A stretch of 64,000 nt of DNA from contig JAKSLP010000011.1 in assembly GCA_024401115.1 (NCBI GenBank), positions 1-64,000 of the forward strand. The letters are read 5' to 3'. The notes under the pieces were generated by a model, which was given only the letters and a program-made list of their open reading frames with translations, searched no databases and was not told where the DNA came from. Position numbers and translations under genes: made by a program. Shown here piece by piece: positions 48,545-56,852 of the stretch. Source of the stretch: Bacteroidaceae bacterium (GTDB lineage: Bacteria > Bacteroidota > Bacteroidia > Bacteroidales > Bacteroidaceae). Numbering within the stretch: position 1 is the stretch's first letter; every line of letters starts with the position of its first letter.

Positions 48545-49123
48545 TTATCTTTTCTTTAACATAACCACTTCGGGATCAGCTCCATCCTTGCCATACTCAC
48601 TGACGAGGATGAACTTCTCACAGCAGGCAATGCCGTAGCATTTCTCATCAGACTTCATTACCTGATTGCCCCAGTAGGTAGAATTATCATCAAGAAGCTT
48701 TACTTCATTGCCATTGATATTGTATGGCTGATTGATAAACGAGCCTTGCAACACGTAGAGGTTATCAATCTGAAGCCCAGGTATGCCAAGAGCGTTGACC
48801 TCCCCGATGAAGACCTTCTTCATAGGATGGTCTGCATGAGGGAGATTTGCATCATCACCCTTCCAACGTTTCAGTGTGGGATAGAACTGACGCAATACGT
48901 CCTTATACTGACTAGCTGTAAGGTTCTGCCCTGTGTTCTTGTTGTATTCCTCTACGAACATTGAGCAATATTCCACCATCTGCTCCATGGTAAAGTCGCC
49001 GGTGAATGCACCATCTTTGTAACAGTAGATGCAGTAATCCTCGTTCTTGCTACCATCGACATTAGTGCCGAGTATCTCTTCTGTGAGCGGCATTCCGCAG
49101 CTCTGACAAAATTTCTGTTCCAT
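48545..49123 (-). CDS. Zinc-ribbon domain protein
   Basis: 192 residues. The N-terminal putative zinc ribbon is CQSCGMPLTEEILGTN...DYCIYCYKDG, a family known as zinc_ribbon_2. The middle part (FTMEQMVEYCSMFVEEYNKN, LRQFYPTLKRW) is conserved in that family. The second half (about 105-192) is an additional beta-rich domain I do not recognise. It is the most upstream gene of the module and has a promoter plus operator motif. Confidence 0.78.
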   Translation of the reverse strand: MEQKFCQSCGMPLTEEILGTNVDGSKNEDYCIYCYKDGAFTGDFTMEQMVEYCSMFVEEYNKNTGQNLTASQYKDVLRQFYPTLKRWKGDDANLPHADHPMKKVFIGEVNALGIPGLQIDNLYVLQGSFINQPYNINGNEVKLLDDNSTYWGNQVMKSDEKCYGIACCEKFILVSEYGKDGADPEVVMLKKR

Positions 49124-49184
49124 GTTTATTTTTTTGTTAACGTTTACTGCTTATTCATCACTGCTTTGTAATGATTAGCGGGTG

Positions 49185-49192
49185 CAAAGGTA
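49185..49192 (-). promoter_or_regulatory. -7 box of the zinc-ribbon gene
   Basis: TACCTTTG on the minus strand; no TTTG at the usual -33 distance, as expected for an activated promoter. Confidence 0.5.
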
Positions 49193-49214
49193 TTGCTTTC
49201 TGGACGAACAGATA

Positions 49215-49231
49215 TGTAAATAATGGACATC
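49215..49231 (-). promoter_or_regulatory. Operator-like motif upstream of the zinc-ribbon gene
   Basis: TGTAAATAATGGACATC, the same motif as at 46629 and 46664; its near edge is again 23 bp from the -7 box. Confidence 0.55.
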
Positions 49232-49290
49232 CATTCCCCCGTTTCGAAGAAAAGAATTAATTTTGAAGCGAATTAAGAACAATAACATCC

Positions 49291-49325
49291 AATAGCGCCA
49301 CCCGAAAAGGATGGCGCTACTTTTT
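49291..49325. repeat. Right copy of the duplicated hairpin
   Basis: AATAGCGCCA ... TGGCGCTAC plus TTTTT in the same orientation as the copy at 44349. It lies directly downstream of the AAA ATPase gene (leftward) and may be its terminator, although the T-run is on the other strand. Confidence 0.7.
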
Positions 49326-49327
49326 AA

Positions 49328-50617
49328 TCACGCCCTATTTTCCTGATAACGTGCATTCGTGAAGCCAATTCTCGGTTTCACCACCTCTGCTTTCCGGCCT
49401 TGCAACAGCGCATGAATCTGCTCATACCGCAGCAATTCACTTCGGGAAACTGACGGACGGTAAGTCCTGATGACCTCCCGGATAGCCTTCATGCCGATAG
49501 GTGCCAGCCTTTTGGCGCAAGCCAAAGCCACCCTGTTGACCAGGCCTGTAATATCCGAACAAACCAGTCCCTCCGTCAGTTTCGCCAGTTCCTGCCAATC
49601 CAAATCATCACTCAACGGGCGGCCATTCAGTTCATATTTCAGCAAAGCCAATCGGGCAGCCTCATCCGGCATAGGCACATACAGCACCTTATCCAAACGC
49701 CCCGAACGCAGAATGGCAGGATCAATGCCCTGCGGATTATTGGTTGTACCGATGACAAACACACCCTGCTGGCCGCAGTTGTTCATTTGCGAAAGGAACT
49801 CATTCACCTCGCTTGACATCCAGGGTGCTTCGCTCAGATACTTTCTGTCAGGCACCAGTGCATCCATCTCATCCAGACACAAGATACAGGGAGCATTCTC
49901 ACGGGCCTTATCAAACAGTTTACCAATCAGCAGATTTGTTCCGTGGGAATATTTGTCGCTCACATCGCTGGACTTGATGACAGCAAAATTCAGGTGCATA
50001 GTTTCGGCAAATTTCTCGGCGATGTATGTCTTACCGCATCCCGGAGGGCCATAGAGCAACACGCCGTTCGAAGGCTTAATACGGTATTGCTCAGCCACAT
50101 CTCTGTTTTCGAACGAGAACATTGAATCCTTCAGTTCCTCTTTCAGCACATCCATGCCCGCCACATCATTAAATCGGTTCTTGCTACCGATATACTTCCG
50201 GAACACCAGAGACAACATCGGTTTTCCCTGATCCGCCTCCTTATCACTGACATCCGTGATAAGATAATCGGAAGAATCAAAGGTGAATTCCTTAGCGCAA
50301 GAAGTGCCCCAGAAGAAATCCCAAGAATAAAAGAACAGCCAGTTCCAGCCATAGGCTTCCACCTCTCTCACCGTAAAATCCGAAAACGTGCTTGATATCA
50401 GTTTCAGTGTACTTTCATGCTCCTCATCATCCTCCGTAATGGGCTCGTCTGCAGGCATGACAAACAATCCCGTCACAATCCCCGTAATTCTGTCTACCAC
50501 ATTATACAGCACTCCAAATCGGGTGGCACCCACACAATCCATCAACTCAACACCGTCAATCTCATCACCTATCTTAAAGTACTCTCTACAATCCATTCCA
50601 ATAAGGCATTTGTTCAT
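49328..50617 (-). CDS. AAA ATPase with an unknown N-terminal domain
   Basis: 429 residues. Residues 1-140 are a mixed domain with no family I know (DEIDGVELMDCVGATRFGVL; EVEAYGWNWLFFYSWDFFWG). Residues 145-400 are a single AAA domain: Walker A GPPGCGKT (190-197), Walker B CILCLDEMDAL (Asp249, Glu250), sensor region GTTNNPQGIDPAILRSGRLD. It is close to the CDC48/FtsH-like classical AAA group. It is the last gene of an operon with a 51-residue membrane protein and a DUF6717-like protein, and could remodel a membrane partner. Confidence 0.85.
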   Translation of the reverse strand: MNKCLIGMDCREYFKIGDEIDGVELMDCVGATRFGVLYNVVDRITGIVTGLFVMPADEPITEDDEEHESTLKLISSTFSDFTVREVEAYGWNWLFFYSWDFFWGTSCAKEFTFDSSDYLITDVSDKEADQGKPMLSLVFRKYIGSKNRFNDVAGMDVLKEELKDSMFSFENRDVAEQYRIKPSNGVLLYGPPGCGKTYIAEKFAETMHLNFAVIKSSDVSDKYSHGTNLLIGKLFDKARENAPCILCLDEMDALVPDRKYLSEAPWMSSEVNEFLSQMNNCGQQGVFVIGTTNNPQGIDPAILRSGRLDKVLYVPMPDEAARLALLKYELNGRPLSDDLDWQELAKLTEGLVCSDITGLVNRVALACAKRLAPIGMKAIREVIRTYRPSVSRSELLRYEQIHALLQGRKAEVVKPRIGFTNARYQENRA

Positions 50618-50626
50618 AATAAAAAA

Positions 50627-50782
50627 TCAGACCATCTCCGGAAAGTCCCCTAACGGGACAAGCAACCTCATGCAATGGTAAACTAATTCCCGGGTATCTC
50701 TACTCACCATACAGAATGGCAACACGAGAAACAAGGCCAGTCCGCCAATTAGAATCTCAAACCCAATGCTCAGCTTCTTCAT
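50627..50782 (-). CDS. 51-residue single-pass membrane protein
   Basis: A short reading frame exactly filling the space between its neighbours: its ATG is 2 bp after the DUF6717-like stop and its TGA is 9 bp before the AAA start. The protein begins MKKLSIGFEILIGGLALFLV and continues LPFCMVSRDTRELVYHCM before a short tail ending GDFPEMV: one membrane helix and a small charged tail. Position, start codon and hydrophobicity support a real gene, but I know no homologue. Confidence 0.6.
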   Translation of the reverse strand: MKKLSIGFEILIGGLALFLVLPFCMVSRDTRELVYHCMRLLVPLGDFPEMV

Positions 50783-50784
50783 TT

Positions 50785-51210
50785 TCAAAACAGTTTTTTA
50801 ATATAAATATACTTGGGATAATGCCCTAATACGGTCAGCGTTACCGGACATATCCAAATGTTTCGGGTGAAACCTTCCAGGCCGTGAACCCGGTAATCCG
50901 CCCCACCAAACAAAGCAGAGCAAATCATCTCACACTCGAAGAACCCTTCATGCTGCTCGCGCTTCTTTCGGGGCAATACCCTAACCGACACCCGGTTGCC
51001 ATCATCCTCCTCGCATAGAAAGTTCAGCAGTTTATCGCTGCCCCCAACCATCGCCAGATTGTAGCGGTCACCCGGCCACGGCATATCGATGTACCAGGTA
51101 TTATCCTTCGGAACAAACACGAAGGACAAGTCATACACACTTTTCTTAAAGGACAAGATGCCTTTTGCAAAACGCATAGCGAGTTTTGCATAAGTAAGAA
51201 CTTTACTCAT
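50785..51210 (-). CDS. DUF6717-like protein
   Basis: 141 residues. A basic N-terminal helix (YAKLAMRFAKGILSFKKSVY) is followed by a beta-rich domain (LSFVFVPKDNTWYIDMPWPG, YNLAMVGGSDKLLNFLCEED, VLPRKKREQHEGFFECEMIC). The pattern resembles the DUF6717 family, with tentative naming. It is the first gene of the operon with the small membrane protein and AAA ATPase. Confidence 0.6.
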   Translation of the reverse strand: MSKVLTYAKLAMRFAKGILSFKKSVYDLSFVFVPKDNTWYIDMPWPGDRYNLAMVGGSDKLLNFLCEEDDGNRVSVRVLPRKKREQHEGFFECEMICSALFGGADYRVHGLEGFTRNIWICPVTLTVLGHYPKYIYIKKLF

Positions 51211-51263
51211 TAAAAAACAAAATTTAGGTGAAACACATGCATTCCAGGATTGAAATGCGGTTG

Positions 51264-51295
51264 CAAAGATACAGCAAATATCTCAAACACACAAA
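51264..51295 (-). promoter_or_regulatory. Promoter of the DUF6717-smORF-AAA operon
   Basis: TTTG (51292-51295), 20 bp, TATCTTTG (51264-51271), full consensus. Confidence 0.75.
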
Positions 51296-51385
51296 TTAAC
51301 TGTATTTCAGCAAAATAGCATTGGCACGCCATTTGTTGTCTTCTACACCTTCAACTTGAAAAAGATGGTTCCCGGATGTGAACCT

Positions 51386-52519
51386 TTAAATCTCATTCAT
51401 AAAGAAAGCATCCAGCACCTCATCAAACACATCGTTAGGACTGATGCTGTCGAACAGTTTCATGCAGGTCTTGAGTTTCAGCACATCAATGGAACTGCCC
51501 ATGATATCATGGATATCCTTCTTGCGGTGCTGCAGCAAAACCCGGGAAATCTCCCGCAGTCGCGCACCCAGAACCGGATGATTCAGATAAGCAATAGCCT
51601 CATCCCTACCATCCAATCCATAGAACTTCGAGTTGTAACTGTGTCCCAAACCCTTCAGCTGCGGGAAGATGTACCAGATCCAGTGGCTCTCTTTGGCACC
51701 ATCCTGCATCTCCATCAGAGCTGTGTCATAATCCAGTTCCTGTGCCAACAGGAATCGGTTCAAGTTATATTCGTGTTTTTCCATATCTGATGTCTTATCG
51801 TTTTCAGTATCTTGCTTGTCGATTGGTGCTGCCACCCCAGCCTCGGGAGTCTTCAGTTCATTCACCAGTTTCTCCCAATCCGCATTCCTGTTGCGCTTCA
51901 GATAGCTCACCACCTTAGTGAGACCTTCCTTATTGCCATGATGAACACTGGCCAAAAGCAACCTGATGGCCACCTCGTATGCCGACGAAACGGATACCAT
52001 TTTATCGCCCCAAGGCTTATAATCACCCCATTTCAGCGTATTGGCATTATCCATCAAGGCCTTGGCATCCACAAGAAGTTGCTCATAGTACTTCTTTTCA
52101 TCTTCCGATAGCGGCTGATCGTCATACAGATGCTGTTTCACCACAGGAATCAGCTCTTTCGGTTCCATCGTCAGCGCATCGTATTTCAACGTCAACGCTT
52201 TCAACCGGAATGCATCCAGCTCATAACCTACTAGCTGCGCCTCCAGCTTGTTCACCGCATACTCCAGATCCTTGCGACGGGTATCCGTGGCCAAAGCCTT
52301 AAGCACCACCAGTCCTCTAGGGTTCTGCCCATTGGTACTGGCTGCCAGCATCTTCACGGCATCATCCAAAAAACCGCGATCCAGGAGATTCATCCCGTGC
52401 AGGAACAACAGATAGGTATGCACGTCGCGGTCACTGAACGGCTTCACCCTGAAGTTAGCCACTGCGTCCATTACTACCTGCTGCATTGTTGCTGCCAAAA
52501 TCTGTAATTCGTTCATCAT
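51386..52519 (-). CDS. DUF1810 domain protein with a long helical N-terminal extension
   Basis: 377 residues. The C-terminal 130 residues are a complete DUF1810 domain: YNLNRFLLAQELDYDTALME, AKESHWIWYIFPQLKGLGHS, YLNHPVLGARLREISRVLLQ, and the final DVLKLKTCMKLFD. The N-terminal 240 residues are helical and unknown, with repeats of small helices (DRGFLDDAVKMLAAS; LEYAVNKLEAQLVG). Most DUF1810 proteins are only about 140 residues, so this is a fusion. The domain has no established activity. A weak -7 box TAATTTTG is at 52601. Confidence 0.78.
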   Translation of the reverse strand: MMNELQILAATMQQVVMDAVANFRVKPFSDRDVHTYLLFLHGMNLLDRGFLDDAVKMLAASTNGQNPRGLVVLKALATDTRRKDLEYAVNKLEAQLVGYELDAFRLKALTLKYDALTMEPKELIPVVKQHLYDDQPLSEDEKKYYEQLLVDAKALMDNANTLKWGDYKPWGDKMVSVSSAYEVAIRLLLASVHHGNKEGLTKVVSYLKRNRNADWEKLVNELKTPEAGVAAPIDKQDTENDKTSDMEKHEYNLNRFLLAQELDYDTALMEMQDGAKESHWIWYIFPQLKGLGHSYNSKFYGLDGRDEAIAYLNHPVLGARLREISRVLLQHRKKDIHDIMGSSIDVLKLKTCMKLFDSISPNDVFDEVLDAFFMNEI

Positions 52520-52920
52520 AAATTATAAGGTTTTAGAAGTTCTTTCGGGACTGCCCCCATATATAGGTAGTAAAACGTGCATTTTTAACATTTAAGACTG
52601 CAAAATTAACAATTACAACTGAATTTTAAAAGATTTTTAACTATTAATTTCTATTGGAACTTAATCATCACTTTCATATCTCAATATCCGGAACCGGCCT
52701 ATTATCAGTCGTAAGTATATATAAATAAACAAGATAAACACATTGGCATACTTTTTGTAATCCTCGTCTTTATGTTGCTGAACTCATGCGAGCTGCCCGC
52801 CACATCACCGATAATGCTTCCTATCATAGTTTACAACCGAAAATTTCAGGTTAATGGTTCTATTTGCAAAGATAATAACAAAGCAAAGGAAAACGAATAT
52901 TTACATACAATATTTAGGGA
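52520..52920. other. AT-rich intergenic region upstream of the DUF1810 gene
   Basis: About 400 bases between the leftward DUF1810 gene and the 3' end of ftsZ. I see a leftward TAATTTTG (52601-52608) and TATCTTTG (52867-52874) without good -33 partners, and no gene. No clear ftsZ terminator is visible. Confidence 0.4.
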
Positions 52921-54186
52921 CTATTCCTCAGAAATCAGCCTCTGCAGATTCTCCAGCAGGTTGCCCCACATTCTGCCCAGCGACTTCTGCTCCTTAGGCA
53001 TCGGAGCATCCTCGGTGTCCTCATCCTCCTCATCCGGAGCATCCTCATCCTCCAGCTCATCCGCCTCCTCAGGCTCCGGTTCCGGAACCGCAGGCTTCTC
53101 AGGAGCAGAAGGCTTGGCCGGTTTCTGCTCACCATAATACACATCCATCATGGCCGAGATGGCATTCTCGCTCTCCACATGAGCCGGACTCTGCAGCGGA
53201 AGATCATCAAATCCCGTAGCGATGATGTTCACCTTCACCTCCTCGCCCAGCGACTCATCCTCGTACAGTCCCCACAGCACCTCGACCTCCTTCTGCAACT
53301 CGTCCATGAACTCCGTCACCTCGTTCAACTCGCTGGTCATCAGCGGATGATCGTTCGACTGATAGATGATATACAGCAACTTCTTGGCCTTCTTGATATC
53401 CACATTATTAATAAGCGGCGAGTTCAGCGCATTCAGCATTGCCTTCTCCACACGCTTCTCACCCGTGGCACGACCCTCCGACATGATGGCCGAACCACCG
53501 TCACGCATCACCGTGCACACATCGCGGAAATCACGGTTGATGATACCCTTCTTGGTGATAATCTCCGCTATACTCTTCGTGGCCACCATCAGAATCTCAT
53601 CCGTCTTCTCAAACGCATTCACCAGCGACAGATCCTCGTAAATCTCACGCAGGCGCTCGTTGTTGATTACCAGCAGCGCATCCACATTCTGCTTCATCTC
53701 CATCACGCCGTTCAGCGCCTTCTGTATCTGGCGCTTCTGCTCAAAGCGGAACGGAATGGTCACCACGCCGATGGTCAGGATACCCCTCTCACGCGCCGTC
53801 TTGGCTATCACAGGGCCCGCACCCGTACCGGTACCGCCGCCCAAGCCCGCCGTAACGAACACCATCTGCGTCCGGTCATCAAACAGCGCCTCAATGCTGT
53901 CCATGCTGTCCAGCGCATACTGGCGGCCCTTCTCAGGGTCACCCCCGGCACCCAAGCCCGGTCCCAACTGCACCTTCACCGGAGCCTCGGTCAGGTTCAG
54001 CGCCTGGCTATCGGTGTTACAGATAGCAAACGACACGTTATGCACCCGGTTCTGGTACATCTTGCTCACGGCATTACCGCCACCGCCGCCCAAGCCAATC
54101 ACCTTGATGATATCTTCCGACTGATCCACAATAGGATAGTCAAAATTCACGATTTCGAAATCTATAGTTTCTTCCAGTTTCTTCAT
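52921..54186 (-). CDS. ftsZ: FtsZ, divergent, with acidic linker
   Basis: 421 residues. The tubulin-like GTPase core is intact: VIGLGGGGGNAV, AGLGGGTGTGAGPVIA (GGGTGTG at 116-122), T7 loop INRDFRDV (Asn217, Asp219, Asp222). It should form the cytokinetic ring. Compared with the Prevotella FtsZ sequences I remember, the N-terminus (IDFEIVNFDYPIV) and several core positions differ strongly. The linker (about 340-400) is extremely acidic (EPEPEEADELEDEDAPDEED). The tail (SLGRMWGNLLENLQRLISEE) is an amphipathic helix, not the usual conserved C-terminal peptide. The rest of the dcw cluster is absent, so this could be a second FtsZ. Confidence 0.9.
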   Translation of the reverse strand: MKKLEETIDFEIVNFDYPIVDQSEDIIKVIGLGGGGGNAVSKMYQNRVHNVSFAICNTDSQALNLTEAPVKVQLGPGLGAGGDPEKGRQYALDSMDSIEALFDDRTQMVFVTAGLGGGTGTGAGPVIAKTARERGILTIGVVTIPFRFEQKRQIQKALNGVMEMKQNVDALLVINNERLREIYEDLSLVNAFEKTDEILMVATKSIAEIITKKGIINRDFRDVCTVMRDGGSAIMSEGRATGEKRVEKAMLNALNSPLINNVDIKKAKKLLYIIYQSNDHPLMTSELNEVTEFMDELQKEVEVLWGLYEDESLGEEVKVNIIATGFDDLPLQSPAHVESENAISAMMDVYYGEQKPAKPSAPEKPAVPEPEPEEADELEDEDAPDEEDEDTEDAPMPKEQKSLGRMWGNLLENLQRLISEE

Positions 54187-54208
54187 GTTACACGCTATTT
54201 ATCCGATA

Positions 54209-54238
54209 CAAAGATACGGCAAAAAAAGAGGATGCAAA
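54209..54238 (-). promoter_or_regulatory. ftsZ promoter
   Basis: TTTG (54235-54238), 18 bp, TATCTTTG (54209-54216); leader about 17 nt. Confidence 0.65.
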
Positions 54239-54291
54239 AGCCCGTTCTGCACCACTGTATAAAACACCCCGTTTACTGTACGAATCCCCGA

Positions 54292-54672
54292 TTAGCCGTT
54301 TGAACCGTTCGGTTTCACGCCCTGCTCCAGCAACAGTTTCAACTGCCTCAGCGCATCCTTCGACGCCTGCAGCACCACCTTATGCCCCAGCGACGACCTC
54401 AGCGCCACCGCCTGTTTGGGCAGGCTGATGCGGAACAGATAACGCCTGTTGATGATGGCCCCGCGCCCTATGCGGATAAACTCATTGGCACATTCACCCA
54501 GCTGCTCATCCACCAGCTGCTCCAACTGCCCCAGCTGAAAGCCCACCACGCACTCCTCCCCATCGTTCAGCACGATGGTAGAGTAATTACCGTCAGCCTG
54601 GATGCACATCACTTCCTGTGCCTGCACCCTCAGCAGTTCGGTGGTATTGCTTATAATCAGTTGAGCAGACAA
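54292..54672 (-). CDS. Stand-alone LytTR DNA-binding protein
   Basis: 126 residues. A LytTR domain without a receiver: LLRVQAQEVMCIQADGNYST, LGQLEQLVDEQL, FIRIGRGAIINRRYLFRISL. LytTR proteins bind DNA with an all-beta fold; in this setting a regulator of the neighbouring division-type genes is plausible but unproven. It has no sensor domain, so a partner may control it. Confidence 0.87.
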   Translation of the reverse strand: MSAQLIISNTTELLRVQAQEVMCIQADGNYSTIVLNDGEECVVGFQLGQLEQLVDEQLGECANEFIRIGRGAIINRRYLFRISLPKQAVALRSSLGHKVVLQASKDALRQLKLLLEQGVKPNGSNG

Positions 54673-54716
54673 TTTTAAATCAAGCTAAAATCCTGTTTTT
54701 ATGAATTCTCCCAGCC

Positions 54717-55511
54717 TCATTCTTTTGAATTGGCATCAGCTATTGCTGGTTTCAATTTTTCATGAAGATCATTCAAATTGACCATAGATGATTCAATCTT
54801 CTCTCCATCTATTACAAATAAAATGATGCGATTATATTTTAATAGTAAGTCCACTTCTGAGCCGCTAAATGTAGCTTTCCAGGCCTTACTATTTTCGTCA
54901 TAGGAAACTGCATCACAAGCCAGCGGCTTCAAGTTCTCCACGTCATCGCTGTTACTCACAAAAGCATTAAATTGCGGTTTATTATTGGGATCGCTACAAA
55001 AGTCAGGAAGAATAATACTCATCTGTTTCCTGCTCACATCAGTCTTGTCAATGAATATGAAAATATCAAAATAGGCCCCATATTCAGCCTCATGATATTC
55101 AGGGAAGAACACGTTCACCAAATAACAAGAAAGTGTATTATCAGAATCATCCACATCGAATCCGAACTGCAAGTCATCGCTACGATCAATTATGCTTTGC
55201 AATCTTTCTGCCTTTACATTCTTTCCTTTATCCATCAATAAGGAAATAAGTTGCAGTCCCACAGATTTAGAAAGCACAACCGTTGTGTAATCATCTGCAA
55301 CCTTAGCACGGATAGTCATTGAGTCTATCACCATCTCTATCTTGTCCAGCATATCGTCACTAAGATCAGTAACTGCATCATCCATTGCCACTTCCTTGAT
55401 CTCTGAAAATAATTCTGCCACATTTTTGGGCTCCTGTGGTTTCAGGCCTTCACAAGAAACACCAACGGTAAAGCAAGCGATAAGTATTAGTATTAATCCA
55501 AGTTGTTTCAT
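54717..55511 (-). CDS. Hypothetical lipoprotein
   Basis: 264 residues. Lipobox GVSC at 17-20. The mature protein starts with a helical segment (NVAELFSEIKEVAMDDAVTD) and has a beta-rich second half (LVNVFFPEYHEAEYGAYFDI; IFIDKTDVSRKQMSIILP). I recognise no family. It is placed between the LytTR and FtsW-like genes with its own promoter. Confidence 0.7.
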   Translation of the reverse strand: MKQLGLILILIACFTVGVSCEGLKPQEPKNVAELFSEIKEVAMDDAVTDLSDDMLDKIEMVIDSMTIRAKVADDYTTVVLSKSVGLQLISLLMDKGKNVKAERLQSIIDRSDDLQFGFDVDDSDNTLSCYLVNVFFPEYHEAEYGAYFDIFIFIDKTDVSRKQMSIILPDFCSDPNNKPQFNAFVSNSDDVENLKPLACDAVSYDENSKAWKATFSGSEVDLLLKYNRIILFVIDGEKIESSMVNLNDLHEKLKPAIADANSKE

Positions 55512-55606
55512 GATATTGTTTATATTAGTAGTAAATCCATTCTGTCTTTGGTAAGTTTAATCAGTTCATTAGTCATGTGGGGTTTATAGATTTTAGATTG
55601 GGGCTG

Positions 55607-55614
55607 CAAAGATA
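55607..55614 (-). promoter_or_regulatory. -7 box of the lipoprotein gene at 54717
   Basis: TATCTTTG on the minus strand; leader of roughly 90 nt; no clear -33 box. Confidence 0.4.
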
Positions 55615-55665
55615 ATATTCTGCCGCGAATCCGGAAAGGAAAAAGGAAAAACAAGGCTTGTATTT

Positions 55666-56847
55666 TTAGGTGTCACGCGTCACGTTGTCACGGCCTGCTT
55701 TACCTGTCTTATTCTCCTCTTTCACTCGTTCCCTACTAGCACTAATAATAATACCCAGCACCACACAACTGCTGATAATTGACCAGCCTCCACGGCTAAG
55801 GAACGGCAACGGCTGTCCGGTAACCGGCATAATTCCCACCGCCACAAACATGTTGATCAGTGCCTGAATGAACAGCATCGTGACCAGTCCCATCACCATC
55901 AGCGAGGTGAACAGATACGGCGACTTTCGGGATATTCGGTACGATCGTACCAACACTATCACATACAGCAACACCACCAGCGAGGCACCGAACATGCCAC
56001 TCTCCTCGATGATGATGGCATAGATGAAATCCGAATACGCCTGCGGCAAGTACTCCCGGAACGAGGAATTACCGATGCCTATACCCGTAAATCCACCATG
56101 CTGAATGGCCGCATTGGCATAGATGCGCTGGGCATCCTTACCATATACATCCCACTCCTTCTCCTCATCACTGCCAAAGTTATTCACACGACTCATCATC
56201 GTAGGAACACGATGAATGCCAGGCTGTTCACTCATCCAGTTCATCACACTTGGAGGCGTTATCTTAGCCAACACGACAAACGATATAGCCGCAATGCCTA
56301 TCACACCAGCCACCATTCCCACCTGTCTTTTTGGCACTCTGCCCACAATCATCATCAGAATCACCGTGATGATCAGTATCATGGCAGTGGATAGGTTCTC
56401 CGGTCCTATCAGGCAACAGGATACAGCCAAAACACTTAATATATAACGAAATGCTGCCGGATGAGCACTCTTCTCCTCCTGGGTTCGGGAAAGAATCAGA
56501 GCTATGGAAATGACCGTACAGATCTTGCACAGCTCAGTAGCCAGCAGCCAGCGCATGGCACCGTTCACAAACGAAGTGAGAAGCAACACACCCACCAGCA
56601 AAAGCCAGGAAACCGGAAGAACCAGAGAAGCCACCTTAAACCACCGGCTTGGAATCCGGTGAACAATCAGCATCAGTACAAAACCCATCAGCAGATGACC
56701 GATGTGCCCGTAAATCGGTTTCATGAAATCACCACTCTTATAAGACAATGTACTGGCAGCACTGAACACCTCTACAATAGAGATCAGCACAAAGATAAGG
56801 AACACAATCCATAAGACGTAGTCCCCATGGAAAATACGTTTACTCAT
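55666..56847 (-). CDS. ftsW: FtsW/RodA-family (SEDS) protein, divergent
   Basis: 393 residues with about ten membrane segments. FtsW-like parts: YVLWIVFLIFVLISIVEVFSA at the start, IGIGNSSFREYLPQAYSDFI (conserved Asp) and EESG, and GQPLPFLSRGGWSIISS near the end. The usual 'GAxRWxxLxxxxFQPSExxK' motif is reduced to GAMRWLLATELCKICTV, with no QPSE. SEDS proteins polymerise glycan strands. The last codons (DNVTRDT) are encoded by an intergenic-type repeat, so the natural end may have been altered. It follows the retropepsin-like gene by 5 bp. Confidence 0.85.
   Translation of the reverse strand: MSKRIFHGDYVLWIVFLIFVLISIVEVFSAASTLSYKSGDFMKPIYGHIGHLLMGFVLMLIVHRIPSRWFKVASLVLPVSWLLLVGVLLLTSFVNGAMRWLLATELCKICTVISIALILSRTQEEKSAHPAAFRYILSVLAVSCCLIGPENLSTAMILIITVILMMIVGRVPKRQVGMVAGVIGIAAISFVVLAKITPPSVMNWMSEQPGIHRVPTMMSRVNNFGSDEEKEWDVYGKDAQRIYANAAIQHGGFTGIGIGNSSFREYLPQAYSDFIYAIIIEESGMFGASLVVLLYVIVLVRSYRISRKSPYLFTSLMVMGLVTMLFIQALINMFVAVGIMPVTGQPLPFLSRGGWSIISSCVVLGIIISASRERVKEENKTGKAGRDNVTRDT
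55671..55692. repeat. TCACG-rich repeat, copy B
   Basis: TGTCACGCGTCACG followed by TTGTCACG, one base different from 41119-41140. It overlaps the last codons of the FtsW-like gene. Confidence 0.6.
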
Positions 56848-56852
56848 AGTCG

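Noticed and set aside
44349..49325. Hairpin copies as transposon ends
   Set aside because: They are direct, not inverted, copies, and no transposase or integrase is present.
53179..54303. 374-codon frame antisense to ftsZ
   Set aside because: Coincidental open frame on the complement of a GC-rich gene; no start signal or domain.
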